NCBI RefSeq assembly: GCF_001612745.1
Contig: NZ_BDBA01000087.1
Coordinates: 1-56,839, forward strand
From: Nocardia amamiensis NBRC 102102
Lineage (GTDB): Bacteria > Actinomycetota > Actinomycetes > Mycobacteriales > Mycobacteriaceae
DNA: 56,839 bases
Reading direction: 5' to 3'
Shown: positions 8,018 to 16,646 of the stretch, piece after piece
Numbering within the stretch: the stretch's first letter is position 1
Layout: every line of letters starts with the position of its first letter
The notes under the pieces: generated by a model
Database searches by the model: none
Seen by the model: the letters and a program-made list of their open reading frames with translations, nothing else
What the model was told of the DNA's origin: nothing
Program-made: the position numbers and the translations under genes

Positions 8018-9649
8018 ATGCTGACTTTTCGGGGGGCCGCCGTAGGCGCGCTACTACTCGCCTCCGCGGGATTGCTGGCGTCGGCCCCGGTGGCCCACAC
8101 GGAGCCCGCACCGAACGGTGTGACCATCACCGCCGATCTGAAGCTCAACCGCGAGGGCGTCCTCGAGGTGGTCGAGCAGGTGGCGGTGCCGCCGGACGGC
8201 TCGTTCCGGATGTCACTTCCGCTGCGGCTGAAGGTGAGCGACGACGCCGAGCGCGTCTTCCAGGTCACCGACGTGGATACCGAGGGCGCCGGCACCGCGA
8301 CGGTGGCGAACGACCAGTTCACCATCGAGGCGAAGCCGGGCGAATCCACCTTCAAGTACTCCGTGCGGAACACCGTCAGCGATGCACCGGGCACCCAGGT
8401 GTTCCGCTGGCTCGGCGTGCTCAACGCCGATATCGCCGCGATCAGCGCGACGCTGATCAGCCCCAGCTTCGAAATGGGCATCGTCGACTGCAAACTCGGC
8501 CCGCCCGGCAACACCCGGCCGTGCGCCGATGTCAAGGTCGAAGCCGACGGAGTGCTCTTCCTGGAGCAGACCGACCTGCACAAAGGCGATGCGATCGATC
8601 TGACCCTGCAGCTGCCGCCCGGCACCGTGCCGAGCAACGCCGATGTGCGCGACAGCGGCGCAACGGGGCCCTTCGCGATCACCGCCCCGGTGCTAGTCGC
8701 GTTCGGCGTCCTGCTGCTCGCTCTGGCCGGCCTGGCCGCGTTCGTACTGCGTGCCCGTCGCCAGGACGCGGCCGCGGGCAGCGGTTCGGAGACGATCGAC
8801 CCGTTGTTGCGCGAGAGCGATCGCGTGCAGTTCACCTCGCCGGACGGCGTGCTGCCCGGCGAGGCGGGCCTGCTGCTGGACGGGCATGTCGACCCCATCG
8901 ATATCGCCGCCACCGTGGTGGATCTCGCGGTGCGCCGGTACATCCGGCTCGCTCCGCTCAGCGACCGGGACTGGCGGATCACCCGCGTGAACGCCCCCGA
9001 CGACCAGCTGCGCGACTACGAGAAGGCGGTCTACCAAGCGCTGCTGCCCGCGGGGACCGATGTGGTGACGCTCGCCGAACTGCGCGCGCCGGGCCGGGTC
9101 GCCGCCGGGCCGGTACGCGCCGCGCTGCTCGCCGACGCTGTCGCTCGCGGCAACTTCCTGGATCGCCGCCGCCCGGGCCCCGCCGTGTGGCTGGGCGGTG
9201 CGCTGGTCATCGCGGGTATCGCAGCGACCGTCGCGCTCGCCCTGACCGTAGGGCACGCCCTGGTCGGCGTGGCCATCGCCCTCGGCGGCGTCGCGACCTT
9301 GCTGCTGCCGAAGTATCTGCCGGTCCGCACGGCTCGCGGATTGGAGCTCACCCGCCAGATCCGCGCGCTGCAACGCGGGTTGGAAGCGACGCGGCGCGAA
9401 CAGATCCCGCCGATCGACCAGGAGACGGTGTTCTCCCGTGCCCTGCCGTTCACCGTAATCGGCGGGCGAGTCGACAACTGGATCCGCGTCTTCCGCGACC
9501 TCGATCCGTCAGCCGACGCGCAACCCGGCCTGTACTGGTTCGCCGGCTTCGAGCGCGAGCGCAACCTCCAGCGCTTCGCGAGCCACTTCCCGTTCTTCAT
9601 CACCGCGCTGGAAGGGCTGTTCGCGAGCGCGGGCGATCCGCACCGCTGA
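8018..9649 (+). CDS. DUF2207-domain membrane protein
   Basis: 543 residues. A signal peptide covers about residues 1-30 (cleavage near PVAHTEPA). An extracellular beta-rich DUF2207 domain follows (about 31-220), then a membrane helix (about 226-245), a cytoplasmic region with DPIDIAATVVDLAVRRYI typical of the family, two closely spaced helices (about 390-430), and a C-terminal portion ending near GLFASAG. The function of DUF2207 proteins is unknown. A TAGAGT -10-like element lies close to the ATG and there is no strong ribosome site, so the transcript may be leaderless. It ends at the hairpin at 9672-9701. Confidence 0.88.
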   Translation: MLTFRGAAVGALLLASAGLLASAPVAHTEPAPNGVTITADLKLNREGVLEVVEQVAVPPDGSFRMSLPLRLKVSDDAERVFQVTDVDTEGAGTATVANDQFTIEAKPGESTFKYSVRNTVSDAPGTQVFRWLGVLNADIAAISATLISPSFEMGIVDCKLGPPGNTRPCADVKVEADGVLFLEQTDLHKGDAIDLTLQLPPGTVPSNADVRDSGATGPFAITAPVLVAFGVLLLALAGLAAFVLRARRQDAAAGSGSETIDPLLRESDRVQFTSPDGVLPGEAGLLLDGHVDPIDIAATVVDLAVRRYIRLAPLSDRDWRITRVNAPDDQLRDYEKAVYQALLPAGTDVVTLAELRAPGRVAAGPVRAALLADAVARGNFLDRRRPGPAVWLGGALVIAGIAATVALALTVGHALVGVAIALGGVATLLLPKYLPVRTARGLELTRQIRALQRGLEATRREQIPPIDQETVFSRALPFTVIGGRVDNWIRVFRDLDPSADAQPGLYWFAGFERERNLQRFASHFPFFITALEGLFASAGDPHR

Positions 9650-9671
9650 CGTTGGGCGAGCACCCTCGAAA

Positions 9672-9701
9672 AGGGCGACCAGCCACGCGGCCGGTCGCCC
9701 T
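9672..9701. terminator. hairpin terminator between convergent genes
   Basis: A perfect 9-bp stem (AGGGCGACC / GGTCGCCCT) with a 12-base loop sits 22 bp after the DUF2207 stop and 12 bp from the ROK gene stop. It is followed by TCTCTCGT rather than a clean T-run, so it is probably a bidirectional terminator of moderate strength. Confidence 0.65.
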
Positions 9702-9713
9702 CTCTCGTATCGC

Positions 9714-10988
9714 TCAGTCGCTCGATGCGGTACGCCGGATGGCGGCGAGCGGATCGGCGTAGAGGACGCTCAGCGAGGTCACCACCGCGGCGAATTCCTG
9801 TACCTTCCCGCCGAATCCGCTGATCCGTATATCGGTCGGCGGCAGCATGGAGCCCCGGTTGAACGCGCGAGCCACATGGGCGACCGCGGGCCGGTAGGCG
9901 GTGAAGGCTTGGCCGCCGAGGACGACCCGATCCGGGTTGAGCATGTCGCGGACCATGGCCACGGTATGCCCGAGGATGGTGGCTCGTTCTGCCAGCAGTT
10001 CACGCGCTGGTTCCGAACCCGCCTCCGCTGCCCGGTACAGGTCGGCGATGGTCGAGCCCGCGGTTCCGTTGTGGGCCGGGATGATGCCGCGACCAACCGC
10101 CCTGGAGTGCAGCGAGCGATCGCCCACCGTCGCCTCCAAGCAGCCGCGACGTCCGCAGGCGCATTCGACGTTCGAGCCGGTGGGCAAGTGCGCGATCGAC
10201 CCGGGGCCGTTACTCGGAGTGTGCACGCGACCGTCCAAAGTCACCGCGACACCGGCGGTTTCGCGCACATAGAAGTACAGGCTGCTGCCGCGCTCGACCC
10301 GGGCCTGGTCCTTCGGTTCGCCGGTGGGCAACAGCAGCTCGGATGCGGCCATTGCCTCGACGTGCGGCGCCACCGACACCGGCAGCTCCAGTACCTCGCC
10401 GAGCACCGAACCGAGTTGTGCGGCACGCCATTCCAGCTTCGGATGGTCGACGACACCGGTGAGCGGGTCGACCCGGCCGCCGATCGCGACGCCGGCCCAC
10501 AACGCCTTGCGCCGATGCCAGCGCTGCAAGAACGCTTTCGCGCTGCGGGCGACGGTGGTAGTGGCGAACTCCTGCCCGGTCTGCGGGGTGGCGATGGCCA
10601 GCCCGCCGAGAATGCGGCCGCGCAGATCGGCGGCCACGATCTTGGTGACCGCGGCGCCGATGTGAATGCCGATGGTCAGGTAGGCGTCGTGATCGATCTC
10701 GAACGGGACGCGGGGGCGCCCGACCGCACCCGAGGCCGTCAGGTCGGGGCGCTCGCGCAGCAGCCCGGCCGCGAGCAGCGCGGAAACCTGGCGGTTGACC
10801 GTCGCAATACTCAAACCCGTTGTACGCGCGGCATTGTCTCGGGAAACGGGGCCGCCGGTCGCGGCGCGCAGCACTGCGGCCGCCGGATTGTCGCCGATAC
10901 GGAGCTCGGGAGCGACCACGGGCCGCTGAACTCGGACACGACCGCTGGCAACCCTGGAAGCGGACCGATCAAGGGTAGGAAGGGACAT
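9714..10988 (-). CDS. ROK-family transcriptional regulator
   Basis: 424 residues from the ATG at 10988 (MSLPTLDRSASRVASG); an upstream in-frame start would add an unlikely 22-residue leader. An N-terminal winged helix-turn-helix (about 35-95, with TTGLSIATVNRQVSALLAAG) is followed by an ROK sugar-kinase-like domain. The ROK zinc signature ECACGRRGCLEA is present, as is the ATP-binding-like region IGIHIGAAVTKIVAADL. Its overall look is like mycobacterial Rv0485. A perfect 8-bp dyad lies 17 bp upstream. ROK regulators sense sugars or phosphosugars, but the target here cannot be read. It stands alone, with no sugar operon beside it. Confidence 0.9.
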   Translation of the reverse strand: MSLPTLDRSASRVASGRVRVQRPVVAPELRIGDNPAAAVLRAATGGPVSRDNAARTTGLSIATVNRQVSALLAAGLLRERPDLTASGAVGRPRVPFEIDHDAYLTIGIHIGAAVTKIVAADLRGRILGGLAIATPQTGQEFATTTVARSAKAFLQRWHRRKALWAGVAIGGRVDPLTGVVDHPKLEWRAAQLGSVLGEVLELPVSVAPHVEAMAASELLLPTGEPKDQARVERGSSLYFYVRETAGVAVTLDGRVHTPSNGPGSIAHLPTGSNVECACGRRGCLEATVGDRSLHSRAVGRGIIPAHNGTAGSTIADLYRAAEAGSEPARELLAERATILGHTVAMVRDMLNPDRVVLGGQAFTAYRPAVAHVARAFNRGSMLPPTDIRISGFGGKVQEFAAVVTSLSVLYADPLAAIRRTASSD

Positions 10989-11005
10989 TGTGCAGATCCT
11001 TGCTG

Positions 11006-11029
11006 AAGTCCCGCTATCCAACGGGACTT
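11006..11029. promoter_or_regulatory. 8-bp dyad just upstream of the ROK gene
   Basis: AAGTCCCG, an 8-base spacer, then CGGGACTT, a perfect inverted repeat 17 bp before the ROK start codon. It could be an autoregulatory operator or a hairpin in the 5' leader of the mRNA. Position alone does not separate the two. Confidence 0.45.
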
Positions 11030-11274
11030 GCCTACATGGGCGGCGAGGCAGCAAATGAGCAGGAAAAGCGGCTCAGTTGCAGCAAGAAAGGCGACACAGT
11101 TCGCGCGTCAAAGGCAGCCGCAGACCCAGCGCGGCGGTCACATAAGTGACTCGCGGGAGGTTCCATCGGCTGGCAGACATGTCATCGAAATTAACACCGA
11201 CATCCGGGACGCACCAACCCCCGACTCGCCGTTGTGCGCGCACGCACATTGTTTCCCCAGGTCGTCAGCGCACG

Positions 11275-11319
11275 AAAAGGACCCCGATCCGCCGAGAGGC
11301 CCTCGGGGCGGGGTCTTTT
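11275..11319 (-). terminator. Rho-independent terminator of the secreted-protein gene
   Basis: A GACCCCG / CGGGGTC stem with an inner CCGAG / CTCGG extension. It is flanked by AAAA on one side and TTTT on the other, so it works in either direction. It lies 11 bp beyond the stop codon of the gene that ends at 11331. Confidence 0.8.
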
Positions 11320-11330
11320 CACGCGACGGA

Positions 11331-12041
11331 CTACTTCGGCGCGATGAACGGCTGATTGATCGTCGTGAAGTATTGGATCGCGGCGCCGATCGCCACCGGA
11401 GCGGTGATCAGAATCTGGCCTGCGAGGGTACCGAGCGCACCGACCGCGACGATGCCGCCGAGGCAGCCGATGGCGGCGGCCGGGATGAACGCGCCGAACA
11501 GGCCGACGATCGCCGCGGAGGCGACGGTCGCGCCGGCGATGCCGCCGAGCACGCAGCCGACCGCCCCGCCCGCCAGGCCGCCGACGAGCGTGCCGATTGT
11601 CGCGCCCGCGCTGATCGTGCTGGTCAGACGGGTCCAGGCGGCGACCTCACGGTCGTACTCGGTCTTCCACGGCGCCTTGTCCTCGTACGGCAGGGCGACC
11701 GGCTTGTAGACCGCGTGCTCCCGATCGAAGATCGGGGTCAGGGTGGCGCTGCGGCCGGAAATCTGTGCGGCGATCGGGAACTCGAAATCGTCGAACTGAA
11801 ACCGCAGCGGTGTGGCCGCCACCACGCTACCGTCGGAAGCCTTCACCTTGAACAGTTCGTCCTCGACGACCAATGAACCCGCGTCGGTTTCGATGATCGA
11901 CTGGGCATCGGTCGCGTGCGCGGTGAAATTGATCGTGCTCTCGGCGGTTTCCTCCGCCGGTGCGGCACCAGCCGTCCCCGCGGCCACTCCGGTCGCCACG
12001 GTCACCAGCGCCGCGAGCACGGCGAGCTTGCTCATCCTCAT
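11331..12041 (-). CDS. secreted or surface protein with glycine/alanine-rich hydrophobic tail
   Basis: 236 residues, from the ATG at 12041 with GAGGGA 9 bases upstream. A signal peptide (SKLAVLAALVTVATGVAAGT, cleavage near AGAAPAEE) is followed by a beta-rich domain (about 35-125: TINFTAHATDAQSIIETDAG and onward). The last 110 residues form a Gly/Ala-rich hydrophobic segment with repeated small-residue helices (GGLAGGAVGCVLGGIAGAT). Paired cysteines in this tail (GCVLGG and GCLGG) are suggestive. Proteins of this form are common and uncharacterised in Nocardia and Rhodococcus. A strong terminator follows. Confidence 0.82.
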   Translation of the reverse strand: MRMSKLAVLAALVTVATGVAAGTAGAAPAEETAESTINFTAHATDAQSIIETDAGSLVVEDELFKVKASDGSVVAATPLRFQFDDFEFPIAAQISGRSATLTPIFDREHAVYKPVALPYEDKAPWKTEYDREVAAWTRLTSTISAGATIGTLVGGLAGGAVGCVLGGIAGATVASAAIVGLFGAFIPAAAIGCLGGIVAVGALGTLAGQILITAPVAIGAAIQYFTTINQPFIAPK

Positions 12042-12166
12042 GTCCTGCAATCCCTCATCTCAGGTGGAGCCGTTCCAGCCGAAAGCATCGGGCACAAACT
12101 CCGGAAGAACGAGGGAAAAACGCAGGTAGATTTCAAAGAGGCAACCTGCGAGTTACGTCCGCTTCG

Positions 12167-12742
12167 CTAGGTCGTTTTGGCGGCCGCTTTCGCCTGCTTT
12201 TTGAATTCCCGCACCTGCGCGAGGGATTCGGCGTCGGTCACGTCGGCAACCGATCGGCGCGAGCCCTCCTCGCCGTACGCGCCCGCCGCCGCGCGCCACC
12301 CCTCGGGGCGCACTTCGCGCTGCTTGCCGAGCAGCGCCAGGAAGATCTTGGCTTTCTGCTCGCCGTAGCCGGGCAGATCCTTCAGGCGGCGCAGCACCTC
12401 CTTGCCATCCGGGTCGCCCGCGGTCCAGATGTTCTCGGCCTCGCCGTCGTAGTGCTCGATGACGTAGCGGGCCAACTCCTGGGCCCGCCGGGCCATGGAA
12501 CGGCCGTAGCGGTGGATGGCGGGCGGCGTCGCGGCGAGGTCCTCGAACTCCTGCGGATCGGCCTCGGCGATGCGGTGGATGTCGAACCCGCCCATCCGGT
12601 CGGCGATCTTCTTCGGGCCGCGGAAGGCGTGCTCCATCGGGTACTGCTGGTCCAGCAGCATCCCGAGCAACGTGGCGAAATGGTCCTCGGTCAGAAGCTT
12701 GTCCGCCTCGGCGTCCTGCGCCAGACACAGCGTGCGAGACAT
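12167..12742 (-). CDS. HhH-GPD-type base-excision repair protein
   Basis: 191 residues with AGGAGG before the ATG. It belongs to the small actinobacterial HhH-GPD family. The helix-hairpin-helix is LKDLPGYGEQKAKIFLALL (about 120-138), the element that grips DNA in EndoIII-type glycosylases. An acidic candidate catalytic residue follows in SVADVTDAESL. There is no iron-sulfur cysteine cluster. The N-terminal EDHFATLLGMLLDQQYPMEHAF matches the family's first helices. The lesion it removes is not known from sequence. Confidence 0.88.
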   Translation of the reverse strand: MSRTLCLAQDAEADKLLTEDHFATLLGMLLDQQYPMEHAFRGPKKIADRMGGFDIHRIAEADPQEFEDLAATPPAIHRYGRSMARRAQELARYVIEHYDGEAENIWTAGDPDGKEVLRRLKDLPGYGEQKAKIFLALLGKQREVRPEGWRAAAGAYGEEGSRRSVADVTDAESLAQVREFKKQAKAAAKTT

Positions 12743-12892
12743 CGCCTACCTCCTGCTCGGTGTACTCCGGACCGGTTCGATCATCCCACCAGTGCCGACG
12801 CCCCGGGAACGCCCCGTTCATCGACCATGCGGAGTGATGCGAGTCACATGCCGTACGCGCGGGTAGACGACACGCCGCGTAGGCTCCAGGCC

Positions 12893-13762
12893 ATGCCTCA
12901 GATGACGGCGACCCCGACAGACACGACGGCAACGGCCAGGGACGGACACGGGCCCATGAACACCTACGGATTGCGCCCAGATCGGTTCGACCGAGCAGGT
13001 CAGGACCAGCTTGTCGACGTGCGCGACCTGCAGGCCGCGCTACCCGGTATCCGCCGCTTGCGCACCTGGGCGCATGAAGCGCTCGCGCTGCGCCCCGGCG
13101 AACACGCCGTGGACATCGGCTCCGGCACGGGCACAGAAGTCATCGACTTCGCCGAAGCCGTCGGCCCGAACGGCAGCGCGGTCGGCGTCGAGCCCGACCC
13201 GCACCTGCTCGCGTCCGCGGAACGCCGGGCCACCGAGGCGGGCTCGACCGCCAAATTCCACTCCGGCGACGCCTACGGCGTGCCGTTCGGCTCGGACAGC
13301 TTCGACGCCGTGCTGTGCGAGCGCGTCTTCCAGCATCTGACCGCACCGGCTCGCGCCGCCAACGAGATCGCGCGAGTGCTGCGGCCCGGCGGACGCGTCG
13401 TGGTGGTGGACAGCGACTGGGGCACGGCGATCATGCACCCCGGCGACCGGCGGGTCGTGCGCGAGGTGATCGACACGCTCATATCGGCGACCACCAACCC
13501 GCTGTCCGGCCGCCGCATCCCCGGCCTGCTCACCAGGGCCGGTCTGGTGATCGACGACATCAGCTCGCAAGCCCTGGTGCAGAACCGCAGCGTCGGCGCC
13601 GGTTCGCTGGTCACCAGGATCTCCGCGATGGCGGTCGCACGCGGCGCGATCACCGAGCCGGAGCGCGATCGACTGCTCGCCGACCTGGAGGCCGGCGCGG
13701 CCAGTGGCGACATCCACCTCTCGGTCACCATGTTCGCCGTCCTCGCCCACAAGCCACGCTGA
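12893..13762 (+). CDS. class I SAM-dependent methyltransferase
   Basis: 289 residues. Motif I VDIGSGTGTEV (about residue 74) binds the adenosyl part of SAM. The acidic end of strand 2 is in VGVEPD. FDAVLCERVFQHL and VLRPGGRVVVVDSDW are motifs II-III of the Methyltransf_11/UbiE-like group. The start at 12893 is the first ATG of a Thr/Ala-rich leader; a start at the ATG at 12956 (MNTYGLRPDR) is also possible. The SRPBCC gene follows after 9 bp, so the two are probably one operon. The substrate is unknown, possibly a small hydrophobic metabolite held by the SRPBCC protein. Confidence 0.88.
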   Translation: MPQMTATPTDTTATARDGHGPMNTYGLRPDRFDRAGQDQLVDVRDLQAALPGIRRLRTWAHEALALRPGEHAVDIGSGTGTEVIDFAEAVGPNGSAVGVEPDPHLLASAERRATEAGSTAKFHSGDAYGVPFGSDSFDAVLCERVFQHLTAPARAANEIARVLRPGGRVVVVDSDWGTAIMHPGDRRVVREVIDTLISATTNPLSGRRIPGLLTRAGLVIDDISSQALVQNRSVGAGSLVTRISAMAVARGAITEPERDRLLADLEAGAASGDIHLSVTMFAVLAHKPR

Positions 13763-13771
13763 ACCGGGCCG

Positions 13772-14212
13772 ATGGCCGTCGACGTCCTGACCGAAATCGA
13801 GATCGACCGCTCACGCGAGCTGGTCGCGACCTTCGCCGGCGACCCGGCCCATGCTCCCACCTGGTACTCGCGCATCCGCAGCGCCACCTGGCAGACGGAG
13901 CCGCCGCTACGGGTCGGTTCACGGATCGCATTCGTCGCCCACTTCCTGGGGCGTCGGCTGGCTTACACCTACGAGGTCGTCGACAACGTGCCCGGCGAGC
14001 GGCTGGTGATGCGCACCTCGGAGGGCCCGTTCCCCATGGAAACGACCTACACCTGGGCAGACACCCCGGAGGGCGGCACCCGCATGACGCTGCGCAACCG
14101 CGGCGAGCCCAGCGGGTTCGGGAAACTCGTCGCGCCGCTGCTGGAAGCGGCGATCCGCCGGGCGAACCGTGCCGACCTCGCGCGACTCAAGATGCTGCTG
14201 GAGACCGGGTAG
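13772..14212 (+). CDS. SRPBCC (START/Bet v 1-like) family protein
   Basis: 146 residues with the helix-grip pattern of polyketide-cyclase/START-like proteins: an initial strand (VDVLTEIEIDRSRELVATF), a WYSRIRSATW segment, the strands FLGRRLAYTYEVVDNVPGERLVMRT, and the long C-terminal helix ending LARLKMLLETG. Such proteins bind hydrophobic ligands in an internal cavity. It sits 9 bp after the methyltransferase gene, which suggests a shared substrate. Confidence 0.88.
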   Translation: MAVDVLTEIEIDRSRELVATFAGDPAHAPTWYSRIRSATWQTEPPLRVGSRIAFVAHFLGRRLAYTYEVVDNVPGERLVMRTSEGPFPMETTYTWADTPEGGTRMTLRNRGEPSGFGKLVAPLLEAAIRRANRADLARLKMLLETG

Positions 14213-14255
14213 GTGGGCTGCCTCGCCTTCGCTTCTGCGGCTACCTCAGGCTTCG

Positions 14256-14654
14256 CTATCCATACGTCAGCAGGTCGGCGACATCTGGGTGCGCCGCGGC
14301 TAGACCTTGGTCGAACGTGACGAGTCGTCCCTGCTGCGAACGCGCAAGCTGCGCGAGGTACGCATCGGTTACCTGACGATGTCCAACGACCGCATCCATT
14401 CGAACACGAGCGAAAGGGACTGAGTCAGGCCAGAACTCATGGCGATCATGTTCGGTGACTCCGGCCAGGATTTCTACGGCCGTACGCGCGCTTTGCCCTT
14501 CACGGATCAACAAACGCAACAGGCTGCCCTGAGTTATGGGACAGGTGGCGAAGTTGCCATCCGAACCGCCGAACCAGCTCTCCGCCGCATCATGATGCGC
14601 ATGATCGGTGATTACCAGCGCTATGAGGACGTTGGCGTCGAGCAGGGCCGTCAT
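14256..14654 (-). CDS. vapC: PIN-domain ribonuclease toxin
   Basis: 132 residues, a type II toxin that cleaves RNA. The PIN acidic residues are in place: Asp6 in LLDANVLIAL, an acidic helix region near DAAESWF, and the C-terminal pair in VTDAYLAQLA and LVTFDQGLA. The start codon overlaps the antitoxin stop (ATGA), giving coupled translation. The RNA target cannot be told from sequence. Confidence 0.9.
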   Translation of the reverse strand: MTALLDANVLIALVITDHAHHDAAESWFGGSDGNFATCPITQGSLLRLLIREGQSARTAVEILAGVTEHDRHEFWPDSVPFARVRMDAVVGHRQVTDAYLAQLARSQQGRLVTFDQGLAAAHPDVADLLTYG

Positions 14655-14875
14655 TCATCCTCCAACGACCGGACGTCCTCCGAGGTGATCACCTTGCCGA
14701 GTGCGATCGTGCGCAGGCCGGTCTTCGAGCTTCTTACCTGCTCACCAGCACTGGTTTGCCCCAGCCCGCGCCGGATGAGAAAGGCGACGGTCTCACTCAG
14801 CGTCCGGTGCGTGTCACGGGCAATCGACACCGCCTGCCGGTGCAGGTCCTCGGGAAGATCGATCGTGGTGCGCAT
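14651..14875 (-). CDS. vapB: ribbon-helix-helix antitoxin
   Basis: 74 residues. The N-terminal ribbon-helix-helix MRTTIDLPEDLHRQAVSIAR binds DNA as a dimer, and the C-terminal tail (SKTGLRTIALGKVITSEDVR) wraps the toxin. It is upstream of and overlaps vapC. The inverted repeat immediately upstream (14880-14899) is the likely operator bound by VapB and, in complex, VapBC. Confidence 0.9.
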   Translation of the reverse strand: MRTTIDLPEDLHRQAVSIARDTHRTLSETVAFLIRRGLGQTSAGEQVRSSKTGLRTIALGKVITSEDVRSLEDE

Positions 14876-14879
14876 ACAC

Positions 14880-14899
14880 GCATCATAACATCATGATGC
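14880..14899. promoter_or_regulatory. VapBC operator
   Basis: GCATCAT-AACATC-ATGATGC is a perfect 7-bp inverted repeat, with a nested 10-bp palindrome CATCATGATG at 14889-14898. It starts 5 bp upstream of the vapB ATG, the usual place for a ribbon-helix-helix operator that also covers the -10 region. Confidence 0.75.
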
Positions 14900-14954
14900 A
14901 GAATGAGGCCCGGCCAATCGCGCCGGGCGCCGCTGAGTGCGATTTTTGTTCCGA

Positions 14955-16244
14955 CTACTTGCCGAGCAGCTTCTCGGTGGCCGCGAGCAGCACGCAGGTG
15001 GCCAGGCCGTCCATCGCCTTCTCCAGCTCCGGCAGCTTCGGGAAGCTGGGCGCGATGCGAATGTTCTTGTCCTCGGGGTCTTTGCGATACGGGAAGGCGG
15101 AGCCCGCCGCGGTCAGCGCGATGCCCGCGTCCTTGGCGAGTGCGATCACCCGCGCCGCGGTGCCCTCCAGCACATCCAGGCTGATGAAGTAGCCGCCCTT
15201 CGGCTCGGTCCACGACGCCACCTTGGACGCGCCGAGGCGGTCTTCCAGGACCTTCAGCACCAGTGCGAACTTCGGCTCCAGGATGGCGCGGTGCTTCTGC
15301 ATGTGCGCGCGCACGCCGTCGGCGTCCTGGAAGAAGCGCAGGTGGCGCAGCTGGTTGATCTTGTCCGGGCCGATGCTCTTCTTCGCCGCGTGACTCAGAT
15401 ACCAGCCCAAGTTGGCCGTCGAACCACCGATGAAACTCACGCCTGCACCGGCGAAGGTGATCTTCGAGGTGGAGGCGAACACCAACGGCCGGTTCGGGTT
15501 TCCGGCCGCGGCGGCCATGCCGAGCACGTCGAGCACCGGGGCCGCGGTGTCGGTGAGCGGGTGCACCGCGTAGGCGTTGTCCCAGAACAGCCGGAAGTCC
15601 GGCGCCGCGGCGGGCATCGAAACCAGTTCCCGGACAACCTCTTCGGAGAAGGTGACGCCGGTCGGGTTGGAGTAGTTCGGCACCGCCCACAGACCTTTGA
15701 TCTGCGGATCGTTCGCCAGCAGTTCGGCGATGGCGTGGACGTCGGGGCCGTCGTGGCGCATCGGGATCGGGATCATCTCGAAGCCGAGCGCCTCGGTGAT
15801 GGCGAAGTGCCGGTCGTATCCAGGGGCGGGGCACAGGAACTTGAGTGTGTCCTCGGCGGCCCAGCGCCGCTCGGAGTCGTTGGTGCCGTAGAGCATCGCG
15901 TAGGTGATCACGTCGTGCATCAGCTCGAGGCTGGCGTTGTTGCCCGCGAGCAGGTTGTCCACCGGGATGCCGAGCAGCTCACCGAAAATCGCCCGCAGCT
16001 CCGGGAGACCGTGCAGGCCACCGTAGTTACGGCAATCGGTGCCGGTGCCGTCGCGGTAATCGCCCTCGCCGGGCAGGTCGAGCAGCGCGGCGGACAGGTC
16101 GAGTTGTTCCGGGGAAGGTTTTCCCCGGGTCAGGTCCAGCGTCAGCTTCTCGGTCCGGAGCGTCGCGTAGTTCGCGGTCTGGGTGTCGTGCTCGTGCACG
16201 AGTTCCTCATGGCTCATCAAACCGATCTGCGTTTGCCGGGGCAT
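14955..16244 (-). CDS. aspC: aspartate aminotransferase, Rv3722c type
   Basis: 429 residues from ATG 16244 (MPRQTQIGLMSHEEL), with AAAGG 9 bases upstream. It makes aspartate/glutamate from the oxo-acids using PLP. The sequence follows M. tuberculosis Rv3722c, an atypical fold-type I aminotransferase shown to be the main aspartate aminotransferase. Family blocks present are LDLTRGKPSPEQLDLS, NYGGLHGLPELRAIF, AGNNASLELMHDV, CPAPGYDRHFAITEALG, FRLFWDNAYAVHPL, the PLP-lysine block STSKITFAGAGVSF and the C-terminal FPYRKDPEDKNIRIAPSFP. The SRP RNA gene lies upstream on the same strand. Confidence 0.93.
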   Translation of the reverse strand: MPRQTQIGLMSHEELVHEHDTQTANYATLRTEKLTLDLTRGKPSPEQLDLSAALLDLPGEGDYRDGTGTDCRNYGGLHGLPELRAIFGELLGIPVDNLLAGNNASLELMHDVITYAMLYGTNDSERRWAAEDTLKFLCPAPGYDRHFAITEALGFEMIPIPMRHDGPDVHAIAELLANDPQIKGLWAVPNYSNPTGVTFSEEVVRELVSMPAAAPDFRLFWDNAYAVHPLTDTAAPVLDVLGMAAAAGNPNRPLVFASTSKITFAGAGVSFIGGSTANLGWYLSHAAKKSIGPDKINQLRHLRFFQDADGVRAHMQKHRAILEPKFALVLKVLEDRLGASKVASWTEPKGGYFISLDVLEGTAARVIALAKDAGIALTAAGSAFPYRKDPEDKNIRIAPSFPKLPELEKAMDGLATCVLLAATEKLLGK

Positions 16245-16429
16245 CCTGGGCAGCCTTTCAAGCAGCGAAGGGACGATGGGTTGGCCGGACCGATGTGCGG
16301 CGGCGACCGAACGTGTGTCATGCAGACGCACGTGCATCCGCGGACGGTGTTCACGTTACCCGTGCGCTGCCCGGAATTGGAGGCGTTATCCGACGGCGGA
16401 TCCCCCGTCCGCGCGAGCCCTCTGAAAGG

Positions 16430-16516
16430 GGACCCCGCGCACCCGGCAGAGCCCGTTGACCCTTGCTGCCTTCCGGCCCTGGGGGAGTTCACAGGATGCG
16501 CGCCGCGCGGGATCCG
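16430..16516 (-). ncRNA. ffs: bacterial small SRP RNA (4.5S RNA)
   Basis: RNA scaffold of the signal recognition particle. On the minus strand the conserved Ffh-binding apical domain reads GGCCGGAAGGCAGCAAGGGT, with the GGAA tetraloop. The ends close as an 11-bp helix, GGATCCCGCGC with GCGCGGGGTCC, which sets the boundaries at about 16515 and 16430. A TACACT -10 box (16528-16523) sits 7 bases before the 5' end. Its position upstream of the aspartate aminotransferase matches mycobacterial gene order. Confidence 0.92.
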
Positions 16517-16609
16517 TCGGCCAGTGTACCGGCTCCTGTCCCAACCCCCATCCCCCGGGTCTGCCACCTGGCCTGACCAGGCGCTTCACTCAACCCCCCG
16601 CCCCCTATT

Positions 16610-16639
16610 TGGCGACCGGCCGGGGCCTACCGGTATGCT
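16610..16639 (+). promoter_or_regulatory. probable promoter of tRNA-Ser(GGA)
   Basis: TTGGCG (16610-16615) and TATGCT (16634-16639) are 18 bp apart and lie 8 bp before the mature 5' end of the tRNA, a normal SigA-type layout. Confidence 0.5.
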
Positions 16640-16646
16640 GCTCCAC

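Larger units (their letters stand above)
10989..11330. other. intergenic region upstream of the ROK gene
   Basis: About 340 bp without a supported gene. It holds the dyad at 11006-11029, a smaller GTCAC-ATAA-GTGAC dyad at 11137-11150, and the terminator at 11275-11319 belonging to the secreted-protein gene to the right. Confidence 0.7.

Noticed and set aside
14908..14928. Hairpin GCCCGGC/GCCGGGC after the aspartate aminotransferase gene
   Set aside because: No T-run on the minus strand and the stem is only 7 bp, so I do not call a terminator, although transcripts may end here.
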